From the NCBI GenBank assembly GCA_014529385.2, contig CM043962.1, forward strand, positions 91,442,680 to 91,506,679: a DNA stretch of 64,000 nt. Direction: 5' to 3'. Every line of letters starts with the position of its first letter. The first letter of the stretch is position 1. Of the stretch, positions 1 through 10,639 are shown one piece after another. Below the pieces are notes generated by a model, which was not told the origin of the DNA, made no database searches, and worked only from the letters and a program-made list of their open reading frames with translations. This DNA comes from Adiantum capillus-veneris (lineage: Eukaryota; Streptophyta; Polypodiopsida; Polypodiales; Pteridaceae). The translations under genes and the position numbers were made by a program.

Positions 1-1460
1 TGGTACTCTTTCCATCTACCTTGGATGGCTTAGCAGACAAGTGGTATAGTCAATTTGCAGAGAACCACTTTGCAACTTGGGCCACGTTACGACAACAGTT
101 TTGTGAAGCTTTCAGATCAGGGGACTTCCAGGCGAAGGTTCTGGATGAGTTGGCAAACCTAATGCTCCAGAAAAATGAGACTTTTGCAGAGCTCATGACC
201 AGAACAAAGTCTCTGGTGGCCAAGCTTCCTCAGCAACCGGGTGAATTTATGGTTAAGAAGTGGGTGGAGAAGGCTCTTCCCAAAACTTCCCAACAAAAAC
301 TCCGAGAGATTCTCCGACCTGACGCCACTCTGGAGGAGTTTGTTGTGGCTGCTACTAGGATAGAGGGAGCTAGGAAGCTGTTCACCAACTCCCCTCAAGT
401 AGAGACCCCCTCAGTGTTTTCGAAAAGTCCTTCTAATCCGTTAACTTCTTTAGGCAAGGAACTGGAAGCCTAAAGATGGAGCGAGCTCTTCAAGAGGAGA
501 GGTCCTTCTCTCTTAGACAGGAGAAGCCTCCACATCACGAGGCATTGGAACAGATCAAGCGCGAGGTAAAAGAGATCAAGTCTCAGCAGGAGACTGAGGC
601 TATGGTTTGGTGTAGCTCATGCCGCTCTCCTGCCCCCTTCGGATTTCCTTCCACTTCTGTGAAAAGTCTGGACATGAGGACAAGGACTGCTACTACCTCA
701 AGGGATTGCGACAAATACATCAAAGTTTTGGTCCCGCTCTTCAACAGGGGCCAACACTTGCATCCAACATGGTTTCTCCCTGTGGCCATCCACACCACAT
801 GCCACCTTTATTGACAGCCCCTCCTATGCAAGGTATGCAAAGTACTTTTCCGTCTCATAGCTTTTATCATACCCGTCCTCCGCTCCCTCATCACCTCAAA
901 GCTTCTATGCTTCCATCTCCAACTCCATACATCAGGAGCAAGGACCACCTTGCCCTTCGACTCGCCCATTGAATCGGCCCATTTTGTGCTACAGATGCGG
1001 GGAATATGGTCATTACCAAAGCAAATGCTCCCTACCTGAAGGGTCCCCTCCCTGCCGTCATTGCCCTGAAACAAAGGATCACTACAGTAAGGATTGCCCT
1101 TAACTTCGTGCATCCACGACTTTGAACCCAACTCAAGGCCAGAATAAGTTTACCTTTCCCAAGCTCAATTTGATAGCAGTTAGCATTGTTCCTTAGTTGT
1201 CCCCTTCTGCGCATGTAGTTACCCCTCAAGATAAGATGCAGTTGGTCGAGGAGCCAGCGGGCGTCCTCACTCGGGCCCAGAGAGCCGCTATCGGTCTTAG
1301 AATTTCCGCACGTTCCACTTTTCCACACATTCTCACAACCCTCGATACCTTGCCTTCAACTGTTGACAAGCCATCACCCACTGATAAGCAAGATTCCAAA
1401 TCTTTGCTCTCCGATATTAATGAAGCCTTCTTGGAAGCAGTATCCGATCTACAAAAGATC
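1..1460 (+). pseudogene. gag fragment of OTA-like Ty3/gypsy element (element A)
   Basis: This is a decayed capsid/nucleocapsid gene of the Ty3 family seen again as elements B and C. The first frame (21-473) carries the retrotransposon gag domain, including LADKWYSQFAENHFATW and LPQQPGEFMVKKWVEKALP, closely matching B at 39770-40200. After a stop near 473 the sequence continues with a helical charged segment, then zinc-knuckle pieces spread over several frames (HFCEKSGHEDKDC near 650). A last piece at 1197-1460 (PAGVLTRAQRAAIGL, SLLSDINEAFLEAV) matches the gag-protease linker of B and C. At least three frame changes and one stop are visible, so it cannot encode a full protein. Its 5' end lies outside the window. 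Its 3' end is cut at about 1460, where the Penelope-like sequence starts. Confidence 0.85.
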
Positions 1461-1462
1461 AG

Positions 1463-3645
1463 GGTTCTTTTTCTTATAAAATATTTGAAAGGTATAATAT
1501 AAGGATCCTATTTAAGCTCTTGTATACCCTTGAGAACTACTCTTATGAAGATTTGGAGCTAAGAGAGTCTCATAGTACTCAACTTCGAGTACTGTTAGGC
1601 AAATTTCTGAAGTCCAAATGTCCTAGTCTGAAAAATCCCTTGGTTGGAAAGAAAGATTTGTTGATAACTATCTTTACCTCCCCTGACTTAGACAAGATTG
1701 GATTAAGCTCTATTTTGAGATCTCAAGAAGCTTTGGATGCTCTCCCTCCTTGTGTGAGAAAGGTATGGAACCATCCTGTCGTAGCTTTCAAATATGTGAA
1801 AACTTTAGGACAAAAAGCTTTCAACTATAGTGACATAGGACGTAATCTTAAAAAGCAAGAGAGGCTTGCAATCTCAAGTATTGATTGCCCTTGTAGTAAA
1901 ACTGCCTTTTCTTCTTACGTAAATGGACTTTGGGTCATGTAGTTACTGCCGATTGTTCTATCCTTCCTTCGGATTTCTTGAAAGACCTTTTCTCAAGAGG
2001 TACTAAATATAGGCTCCCTTCCTCAAACGACGCTTGCCTTCTCAAAGCCATAGAAAAAGGAATTTCTAGTTTCGTAGTAAAGTTTGAGGAGTCTTTAGGA
2101 GTTCAAGGTATTTTTACCCATTGGAAGTCTGTAATCCTCAAGAAAGCTTCTTTGAAATTAGCATCTTGCTCTCGGAACCTTTCTTCAGGAAGGAACAACT
2201 TATCTTCTTCTGATCGTGATGCTCTTAGGAAATTTCATCGTGATTTTGTAATCTCTTATGTAGATAAGTGCTCTAATAACTTTGTTGTTACGTGCAAAAA
2301 GTTCTATTTAGAATGCTTGTTAGGTGAAGTAAATTCTCAGACTTACAGTGATTGTGATCTTTCAATGCAAGAGGTTATCTTGAAACATCAAGACTTTTGT
2401 AAGTCTTTTGGTTTCAAGTGCCAGCCTAAATTACCTTTTTTATATACCGTTTGGAAGTTCCACAAGAACCCTATAAAGCCTAGATTTATAGCTGCTTCTA
2501 GTAACATCTCTTTGACCGAGGTTTCCAAATGGCTTAGTTATTGTTTCAAAGCCATTTTACCTAGCGTAAATGAATTGTGCAATAATATGCTAAAGGAAGC
2601 AGACGTACCTACCGATTCAAGTTGGATTTTAAATGATTTAGTAGGTGTGATTCCTGTTTTAAAGTTTTTGAACTCTTCAAGAAGCCTTAAGGAGAAATCT
2701 TCTCCTTAATGTCTCCAAACTTTTGACTTTACAACGCTATACACGAAGCTAAATTTGGAGGACCTTAAATTTAGAGTCAATTCTCTTATTTCAAAAGTTT
2801 TTGCCTACAAGCTTGAGAAGGATAGGTACAAGGCATTGTTAGTAGAAAAGTCAGCCTTGAACTTTGACGACTTATGGCTGAAAAATAAGAATGTAGATGT
2901 AGACAAAGGAAGAAAGAGATTCACCAGGATTGTAGATGACATTGACATCATATCTTGGTTAGATTTTCTTTTGAACAATTTATATATAACCATTGGCGAC
3001 TCTCTTTTCAAGCAAACAATTGGTATCCCTATGGGCACCAATTGTGCTGTTTTTCTTGCTAATTTCTATCTTTTTACTTATGAGTTTGATTTTATGGAGC
3101 GTCTTGTCTTTGCTAACACTTGCCCAATATTTTTGCACAAGTTATGCAATGTAAGACGCTTTGTAGATGATCTTTTTGTCCCTGACGTTCCTTCTTTTCA
3201 AGATTTTATGTACTTGAATTCGAGTTCTGTAGGCGGAGGGATTTATCCCAAGGAGTTTTGTGAACTTAACTGTACCACAAATAGTGATTGTTGTGCCTTT
3301 TTAGACCTTAAGATTTTTCAGACTCCCTTGGGATTAGAAGTAGATATCTATGATAAGCGCCTTGAACCAGAATATGCCAATCTAAAAATCATCCGCATGC
3401 CTCACATTTCTTCGAACATTTCTCTTTTAGCTAAGTACGGTGTCATTTCTCTCAACTATTTAGATTTTCTCGTCTTTGTTCTAGTACATCTACTTTTGTT
3501 GTTCAGTCTTGCCATCTTATTTCTTTACTAGTTGAAAAAGGATACTCATTCAAAAGAATCATGAAAAAAGTTCGTTCATTTTTGCATCGTAGTAAGTTTA
3601 TTTTTAGTGTTTCTTCCTTTGGAATGTTCAAGATAATCAGTAGTT
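1463..3645 (+). pseudogene. Penelope-like element reverse transcriptase (5'-truncated copy)
   Basis: This is the reverse transcriptase of a Penelope-like retroelement, spread over three frames with breaks near 1930, 2690-2750 and 3440-3480. Visible blocks in order: a Cys-Pro-Cys motif (SSIDCPCSKTAF, about 1885); DKCSNNFVVTCKKFY (about 2265); LPFLYTVWKFHKNPIKPRF (about 2430), the PLE RT3 block; FDFTTLYTKLN (about 2725), motif A with the catalytic Asp; FKQTIGIPMGTNCA (about 3007), motif B; RRFVDDLFVPD (about 3150), motif C with the Asp pair; FLDLKIF (about 3300), motif D. The thumb-like end reads LVEKGYSFKRIMKKVRSFL, and the frame stops at 3643-3645 without any GIY-YIG domain behind it. LYT in motif A, IPMG in motif B and the GY thumb motif separate it from LINE and LTR reverse transcriptases. 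The 5' end abuts element A gag, so the N-terminus is missing from this copy. Confidence 0.85.
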
Positions 3646-4617
3646 AATTCAATAGAAGTGGGGAGCTAAAAGCCCACTTATTGTTTGACTTAATAACACC
3701 TTATGTTGTTGTTTTGATCTTTAGCGCTTCTAGTATTTTCACTATAGCTTGACAATTGCTAGCCTTTATCATGGTTGAGTATGCCCATCACCTCCAGAGG
3801 GTGATAGAAACTCAGCTCGTTGGTTTTGTAGAGTACGTTCAAAGCATGAATGACCTCTATATAAACCTGCACCTACTCTTGGGCACTGACCACGTGAGTA
3901 GGGATGTCATAGCTGTTGTCCAAGCTATGCATGATAAAGGTGATAATCTTATTCTTCCTGTTTGGACAAGCAGTGAAGTTGAGATCACCTATTGTCAAGT
4001 TTGGTTCTTTGCTCTTCGTAGGTTTGTAGTAGTATTCATTTTTCGATTTCATATTTAGCTTACCTGAGGACTTAAGAATGTGTTCCGCTATAGGTTGTTG
4101 TGTGAAGTTTGATTTCTAGGATTAAGTTTTTAAGATGCCTTATCCTTTTTTTGCTTAAAGTTGAGTACTTGTTTTAAGCCTAGTAAGTTGCGTCAACTTA
4201 TTTTACACATGCCTTTTCTGAAAACATTTTTAAGTTAATAATGTTTTGTTTTATCTAGTTTTGTTTCGAAGCAATCAAAGTGATTTAGTTAGTTAGTTTG
4301 TTTGTTTTTGTTTTTCTTTTCTTTTCGTGTGTCCCTTGCTTTTATAGTTTTATGAGTGCTTTATTCCCTCTTATAATTCGTGAGATCAGACTATTCTGAA
4401 CTTATGAAGGTATATTTTTCAGTCATCTAGCGGACATGCAAATATTTTTTATTTTCGTCCGAGTGGTGACCAGCTGTTGAGCTTCATGAAGATATATTGG
4501 GAGGGTGTGCATACCCCAACAGCTACCGATCTTATACTCATGTGTGTGTCGATGTAATTTTATGTGTGTATTACTTTTATTCCTTGGTTTAAATAAACTT
4601 TAAAAAAAAAAAAAAAA
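3646..4617 (+). other. 3' region of the Penelope-like copy, ending in poly(A)
   Basis: T-rich non-coding sequence follows the RT stop and ends at about 4590-4617 with taaataaacttt and a run of A, followed by unrelated sequence. The A run is the likely 3' end of this PLE copy. PLE 3' ends vary, so the boundary is an inference. I looked for a hammerhead ribozyme core here and did not find a convincing one. Confidence 0.5.
3756..4058 (+). CDS. unrecognised 100-residue ORF in PLE 3' region
   Basis: This open frame of about 100 codons begins MLAFIMVEYAHHLQR and has no stop until 4058. The first 80 residues look like a soluble, helix-forming protein (EYAHHLQRVIETQLVGFVEYV). The last 20 are hydrophobic and could be read-through of an intron, because cacctattgtcaag/tttggt near 3995 lies where composition changes. 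I do not recognise the family. It could be a captured host exon, part of the PLE, or chance. It lies between the RT stop and the poly(A) run and has no obvious partner nearby. Confidence 0.25.
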   Translation: MLAFIMVEYAHHLQRVIETQLVGFVEYVQSMNDLYINLHLLLGTDHVSRDVIAVVQAMHDKGDNLILPVWTSSEVEITYCQVWFFALRRFVVVFIFRFHI

Positions 4618-4761
4618 AGTAATGGGTCTTTTTGTAATTTTGGTTGTATCCTGATTTATCGTGTAGAGCTTCTTTCGTCTTGATTTTGGTTTGTTTGAGT
4701 GTTATGTCTTTTATTTCTTAATTTGTCTTGATTTATCTATTTGTTGTTTTTTGCTTTTGAT

Positions 4762-4786
4762 TGTGTGTGTGTGTGTGTGTGTGTGT
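4762..4786. repeat. (TG)n microsatellite
   Basis: An uninterrupted TG run of about 25 bp lies in a T-rich stretch between the poly(A) end of the first PLE copy and the second PLE copy. Confidence 0.9.
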
Positions 4787-5169
4787 TTGGTTGTTGTAGT
4801 GAGAAAGTTATAAATCTAACTTTGTAGATTGCATGTTTTTAATAAATAATGTTTTTCTCTTAAATCTCTTAAAAAATAAAAATAACTTCTTAATTTGGGT
4901 CCTTTGGATCAAGGGTTTCTTGTGCGGTTTCATGAAATATCTCTTGTGAGAGGAGAGGTTGAGTAGTGATTCTAGCAAGGGATCGCGGACACTCGATTGC
5001 ACGCTATTGTCGATGATCTTTTGAGTGTAGCAAGCAGCCTTATTTAAGGACCTCACTGCTTGGCAACAGCCCTGCTATACGAATGAGGGGTGTGGCTAGC
5101 ACCAATCTAGCCTTAGGATCTTTAGCCTTGAGGCGGGCGTTGATCTGAAACACTGACCTTACTACAAAA

Positions 5170-5818
5170 ATGAAAAACACTTTTACTTCTTCTTCAGCTT
5201 CAACCAGCAATGTTGATGACTCTCAGGTACGTCTTTTCGACCCTTCTTTCTTTTCAGTAGCTAGAAGTAGTCATAGTCTGTATCAAGAAAGATTTAAGTT
5301 TTTAGCTAAGTCTAATTTGAAGAATTTGCATGTTTTTGGTGACGGTCCTATTCGTTGGGCTTCTTTTAAGAATGTCTTAGTTAGTACTCATTACACAAGT
5401 TCTTCCATAAAAGCCCTCAATCGTTTGAGGCGTTTAAGGAAAAAACATCTTGCGGTAGATCGTCCTCTAAGTCCGGTTCATACCTCTCAAGTTATTTATG
5501 TTATTTATAATATTCACGATAGTTCTATGATGTATGTTGGCTAAACCTTTCGAACAGCTTTTGTTGGTTTTCAGAAACATGTAAGAGAAGCGAGAAAAGT
5601 TCAAAGTAAGAGCACCGTACGTGAAAGTGTGAAACCCTTGTATGCGGCAATAGCAAAACATGGGTTTGAGTCTTTCCGTTGTTTTCCCATTGAGCACATA
5701 GAAGGTAAATTTAGAAACTCTAAAGAGTTCTATAAATCAGCGTTGCCTCGAGAGTTGTTTTGGATGAGAACTTCTCTCTGCTTGAGTGCCATCTTCCCTC
5801 ATTGCCCTTGAAACTGGC
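5170..5818 (+). pseudogene. GIY-YIG endonuclease domain, N-terminal part of a second Penelope-like copy
   Basis: The frame starts with ATG at 5170, opens with a Ser/Thr-rich leader of about 20 residues, then a basic region (LNRLRRLRKKHLA), then a GIY-YIG nuclease domain. The domain shows VIYVIYNIHDSSMMYVG (the GIY and YIG equivalents), a stop codon at 5542-5544, then FVGFQKHVREA (the R/H helix region) and KPLYAAIAKHGFESF (the usual LY.AI.K.G..F block). The domain sits at the N-terminus, shortly after the start codon, not behind an RT. The frame is cut at about 5818 by the LTR of chromovirus F. Single-strand nicking for target-primed reverse transcription is the known family role. One in-frame stop makes this copy inactive. 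It complements the RT-only copy just upstream, which has the same orientation and A/T-rich composition. Confidence 0.75.
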
Positions 5819-7501
5819 CCGTAGGACGTTGGACTTTGGCTTTCACTCGAAATTCTTTACTTTAGACACACACAGAGAGAACGTGCAAAGGAAACCTGCG
5901 ACGGGAATTAACACTTAAGCACACACACGGCTCGGAAGCTAGAATGCTCTGAGCAGACGCCGACAACCTGTAGGCCCAAAAATTGGCACCCTTTCGGTAT
6001 TTCTTTATACTTTGAGAGGATAAATTACAAAGTAGAGTCCTAGGAATCCTTTACCAGTATCCCGCTAGATACCACCTGATTTGGCCAAATTTCGGCAGCA
6101 TAACAGTCCCAAAACTTGCGTGAAATTAATTCTCCTGTTGGAACTCACTTCCACTAGCATAAACCCTCTGCTTCCTGCCCAAAAATAGTAAATTTAGCAC
6201 GTTGTACTTAGTGGTTTTTGCCCTGTTTTCAGCAGTACCCTAAGTGTCCTTTGCCAGTGGGGCACTATTCCCAAGGGTTCTGGCGTCCGTATGGTTGAAA
6301 AACAGTCAATTTACAACGCATACACAGCGCTGAAAACACACCTGTATGGTGATGTTATGACCCTCACCGGTGCCTGCTTTGGAGTAGCAGTTAGCTACCC
6401 TTGTTCGTGCTCAAGGAGGCTCTTGCCTAAGCACAAAAGCATGAAACCACACATCTGTACATCAGTCAAATGAAGAGCCCTCTTGTGGGGCATCACATAA
6501 CTGCACGTAGGTGAGAGAGCAGTGTGTCGTGTGCAGGGCATCACTCCTAGCACTACACTGTACATGAGAGGGAAAGAAAGCACCCCATAACTCTTTAACC
6601 TGTGTGACAGGTTCTCAATGAAGCATCCCCACAGCTTCAATCGAGCGCCCGCTCTTCTACCCTTGACTTGTAATGCATATGTGAACAAATAGATACAAAA
6701 GGAGAAGAGTTCCATGGCTGCCAAAACCTGCGTATCGCTGAAAACGCAGCAAAACAACCTTGTAAACACGCATCTGATGCCTTCCAATGCTGAAAATGAG
6801 CTCCTTGGTCTAGGTAAAGTGATGGGAAGCTCAAAAATGGAGAGAGATGGCTAAAAATCAGAGTTTTCAACCTCCAAAACTGCTCCAAAAAGTCAGTTAC
6901 GAGTTCTGTTTCTTAAACTTTGTAAATTGGCCAAAAAGTGCCACTTGGCACTCATGCATGCAATTTATCCACATTGGGCTTCCTCATTAAAAATCTCTCA
7001 ATTGGTGCATCAATTGACTTTGTAGCAGAGTAATAAAATGTTCCCCTTGTCATTTTGAAGCTAATGACGCGAATAGATTTCATGGCCCAAAATAGCAATT
7101 CCCTAAATTTTAGGGGATGCTTCCGTTGGACTCCCACTGGTTTTCTGACCATCTATCCCCATTGGGACCGCATCCAAAAATGCAATGTGGCCTAATTGTC
7201 GGATACTTTCCTTTGGTGATCCCACCTTGGCTTTGTGTCTTTATTTAGTTCACTTCCTAGTATCCACCAACTTGCTAAGTGCGACGGGGGGACCTACATG
7301 ATGTTGAACTGATCCTAGACAACCTCTTACTATATGAATTCCAGTGTCGACCCACTTCGCGTCTGCGGGTGAACCTACCGTTCACATTGGCCATACAATG
7401 TCCAACCATTTGCAACTTCAAAAAGAGGGTCTCAAAAATAAATAAAAATCATTGGAAAGAAACCAACAACTAAGGTTAGCAGTTGCCACGTCCTCGTGAC
7501 A
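5819..7501 (-). repeat. 3' LTR of chromovirus F
   Basis: About 1.68 kb, read on the - strand from tgtcacgaggacgtggcaac (7501) to gtttca (5819). It matches 8375-10068, 17272-18814 and 20573-22062. The left edge is placed where similarity with the other copies stops, at a TG/CA end. A purine-rich tract (aagagggggg) lies immediately upstream on the - strand at 7502-7515, as expected for a polypurine tract before a 3' LTR. Confidence 0.75.
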
Positions 7502-7807
7502 TACCCCCCTCTTGAAATCGCAAACGTCCTCGATTGCATACCATAAATACATGTGACCCCTGATGCTCTTGTGTTGTTAGCACTCTTTTATCATCGCATG
7601 TATCCGCAAGAAAGGTCGTATCACATAGATACGAATGACTTAATGAGACCTTCATACTTTTGTCATTTCCATCTATTACATTGAATTCATATGTACATTT
7701 AATGTACTAGCTCTATCATTACCCCTCCTTTGCACACGTTGGGTTGGGACATAAGTAGCTAGTAACCCAAAGGCTTCAAGGTAAAGCTGCAATACATTTG
7801 GTGACTC

Positions 7808-7996
7808 TCACAGTTCATGCTCTTTTATCCACCTTGCATCCATAGGTGGATAATTCTTGAACTTCACCACATAGCATCTTGCAAACCTGTCCCTTAACTT
7901 TTTACCTGTGCAAGAGGCTCTTCCCTCTGCAAGCGAGCATAATTCCACAACATTGTAGCGTACTACCCACGACCAAGTAAGCTCAAATTTCAAGAT
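7808..7996 (-). pseudogene. chromodomain remnant at the end of pol (element F)
   Basis: The - strand frame contains CYVVKFKNYPPMDARWIKEHEL in two overlapping pieces. This is the Y-V-K-[FW]-K....W...E core of a chromodomain as fused to the integrase C-terminus of chromoviruses. Element E has the same block (YLVKFKNYLPMDAKW near 12650). Upstream pol is deleted, so this is a fragment only. Confidence 0.65.
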
Positions 7997-8187
7997 GATT
8001 TACCAATGTGTCAAAGAATCCAAGCAATCGCCTCAGAGAATCGACGAGCAACGTGTCACCTGGCAAACCCACATCACTCCCGCAGGAGATCTAGTGGCCA
8101 ATCTACCACTGTGAGACCTCTCCCTATCTCATCTTGGTTCACACTTGCAAACCCAAAAAACGTAGCAGAAAATCAGCCCTAATTTGA

Positions 8188-8277
8188 TCACTTTTTGGCA
8201 GGGCGCACATGCGGAATTTCCTGTCTATCTTGTGAAGAGCAACCCTCTTCCATAATGCCCTTCTCTTTGTGGGCCAT
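8188..8277 (-). pseudogene. start of gag (element F)
   Basis: The - strand ATG at 8277 begins MAHKEKGIMEEG. It matches the gag starts of E (MADKGKGIMDEG, 17174) and G (LADKGKGIMEEG, 20476). Only about 30 codons remain before the internal deletion. Confidence 0.65.
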
Positions 8278-8374
8278 AGTATAATCCCGTGTTCTTGTAC
8301 TCTGTGTCTTTACCCAAAACAACCAAGGCTCACTTCTTGAGGAAAAAGTAATTGATATCCCGGCAACGGAACCT

Positions 8375-10068
8375 TGAAACCAGCCCGTAGGGCGGTGGAC
8401 TTTGGCTTTCACCCGAAATTCTTTACTTTAGACACACACAGAGAGAACATGCAAAGGAAACCTGCGACAGGAATTAACACTTAAGCACACACATGGCTCG
8501 GAAGCTAGAATGCTCCGAGCAGACGCCGACAACCTCTAGGCCCCAAAATTGGCATCCCTTTCGGTATTTCTTTATACTTTGAGAGGGTAAATTACAAAGG
8601 AGAGTCCTGGGAATCCTTTACCAGTATCCCACTAGATACCACTTGTTTTGGCCAAATTTCGGTAGCATAGCAGCCCCAAAACTTGCGCCAAACTAATTCC
8701 CCTGCTGGAACTCACTTCCACTGGCATAAACCCTTGGATTCCTGCCCAAAAACAGTAAATTCAGCACGCTGTATTTATTGGTTTTTGCCATGTTTTCAGC
8801 CCCAAACAGTCCCCTAACTGTCCTTTGCCATTGGGGCACTATTCCCAAGGGTTCTGACGTCCGTATGGTTGAAAAATAGTCAATTTACAGCGCATACAGA
8901 GGGCTGAAAATGCACCTGTACGGTGAGGTTATGACCCTAACCAGTGCCAGCTTTGGAGTAGCAGTTAGCTACCGTCGTGCTCAAGGAGGCTCTTGCCTCA
9001 GCACAAAAACATGAAACCACACAGCTGTACATCAGTCAAATGAAGAGCCCTCTTGTGGGGCATCACATAACTGCACGTAGGGGGGGGGAGAGAGCAGTGT
9101 GTAATGTGCAGGGCATCACTCCTAGCACCACACTGTACATGAGAGGGAAAGAAAGCACTCCATAACGCTTAACCTGTGACAGGTTCTCAATGAAGTATCC
9201 CCCCAACTTAAATCGAAAACCCCCCCCCTTCTACCCTTGACTTGTAATGCATCTGTGAACAAATAGATGCAGAAGGGGAAGAGTTCCATGGCTGCCAAAA
9301 CCTACGTATCGTTGAAAACGCAGCAAAACAGCCCTATAAACACGCATCTGATGCCTTCCAATGCTGAAAATGAGCTCCTTGGTCCTAGGTTAGGTAAAGT
9401 CATGGGAAGCTCAAAAATGGAGAGAAATGGCTGAAAATCAGAGTTATCAATCTCCAAAACTGCTCCAAAAAGTCAGTTACGAGTTCTGTTCTCTCAAACT
9501 TGGTAAATTGGCCAAAAAGTGCCACTTGGCATTCATGCATGCAATTTCCCTCCGTTAGCTTTCCTCGTTAAAAATCTCTCAATTGGTGCATCAATTGACT
9601 TTGCAGCAGAGTAATAAAATGTTCCCCTTGTCATTTTGAAGCTAATGACGCGAACAGATTTTATGGCCCAAAATAGCAGTTCTCTAAATTTTAGGGGATG
9701 CTTCCGTTGGACTCCCATTGGTCTTTTGACCATCTATCCCCATTGGGACCGCATCTAAAAATGCAATGTGGCCCAACTGTTGGATACGCTCCTTTGGTGA
9801 TCCCACCTTGGCTTTGTGCCTTTATTGAGTTCACTTCCTAGTATCCACCAACTTGCTAAGTGTGACGGGGGGACCTACATGATCTTGAACTGAGCCTAGA
9901 AAACCTCTTACTATACGAATTCCAATGCCGACCCACTTCGCGTCTTCGGGTGAAACTACCGTTCACAATGGCCATACAATGTCGGACCATTTGCAACTTC
10001 AAAAAGAGGGTCTCAAAAATAAACAATTTCCAACAACTAAGGTTAGCAGTTGCCACGTCCTCGTGACA
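8375..10068 (-). repeat. 5' LTR of chromovirus F
   Basis: About 1.69 kb, matching the 3' LTR at 5819-7501 with visible but limited divergence. It ends on the + strand in cctcgtgaca at 10068 and is followed directly by the C-rich spacer of an OTA-like element. Short T and G runs differ from the other copies, for example the G9 run near 9080. Confidence 0.75.
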
Positions 10069-10490
10069 ACCCCCTCCCTCCCTCCTCGCCCTTACCCACC
10101 CCTCAACTCGCCCTCTTCCCCACTCGTCCCCTCTTCCAAATTCGCCCCCTTACCAACTCGTCCCCCTCTTTCAAATTGGTCCCCTCACCAATTTGCCCCA
10201 TTCCCAATTCATCCCCCTCCCCAACTCGCCCCCATCACCAACTCGCCCTTCCCCTTACCCAATTCGTCCCCCCTCACCAACCCCGCCCCTACCCACTACT
10301 CGCCCCCTACCCACTCACCCTCGCCCCCTGCCCAGCCCTCGCCCCTAGTCCCTCCCCCTACCCACCCCTCGCCCCTATCTTCTCCCCCTCGCCCCCCTAC
10401 CTGCCCCTCGTCCCCCCACCCAACCCTCGCCCCCCCTACCCACCCCTCGCCCCTATACCCACCACTCGCCCCACCCCTAGCAAAAATGAA
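10069..10490 (+). repeat. C-rich degenerate repeat tract (OTA-element spacer)
   Basis: A pyrimidine tract of loosely repeated units of the form CTCGCCCCTACCCAC. The same kind of tract lies between pol and ORF3 in elements B (about 57100-57440, + strand), C (about 47930-48540, - strand) and D (about 61400-61640, - strand). This piece is therefore read as a spacer fragment of a further OTA-like copy whose pol is missing. The proline-rich open frames across it are a by-product of composition and are not annotated. Confidence 0.6.
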
Positions 10491-10639
10491 AAGCTACCCA
10501 ACCCTGCATGTTGACCACACAACATTATGCGAATTATATTCCCAGGCTAGCCAAGCACCCACAATGGGCTGGATCAAAGACATTGCCAGGTATGCCTCAT
10601 TCCAAGGCAAGCTGAATTTGTGCTTCATGCTCATCCTTG

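Larger units (their letters stand above)
5819..10068 (-). mobile_element. Chromovirus (Ty3/gypsy) element F, internally deleted
   Basis: On the - strand the order is 5' LTR (10068 to 8375), short leader, gag start (8277), a remnant of the chromodomain end of pol (about 7996-7808), 3' untranslated region with a purine tract next to 7502, and 3' LTR (7501 to 5819). All of gag after the first 30 codons, and protease, RT, RNase H and most of integrase, are missing, so the internal region is only about 870 bp. The family matches elements E and G. No matching 5-bp direct repeats are visible at the two outer ends (left flank gccct, right flank acccc), so at least one end has been rearranged. The element interrupts the GIY-YIG PLE frame on its left. 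Confidence 0.75.

Noticed and set aside
4755-4795. (TG)n run as a regulatory element
   Set aside because: Simple microsatellite with no supporting context.
3646-5169. Possible hammerhead ribozyme, known from many PLEs
   Set aside because: Looked for CTGATGA and GAAA cores in both orientations. Only weak partial matches (ctgaacttatgaagg, gatctgaaac) and no consistent helices.
5969-7501. Shorter LTR version starting at tgtaggcccaaaa
   Set aside because: All copies share a further 150 bases to the left, and similarity ends only at the TG/CA edge at 5819, so the longer LTR is preferred.
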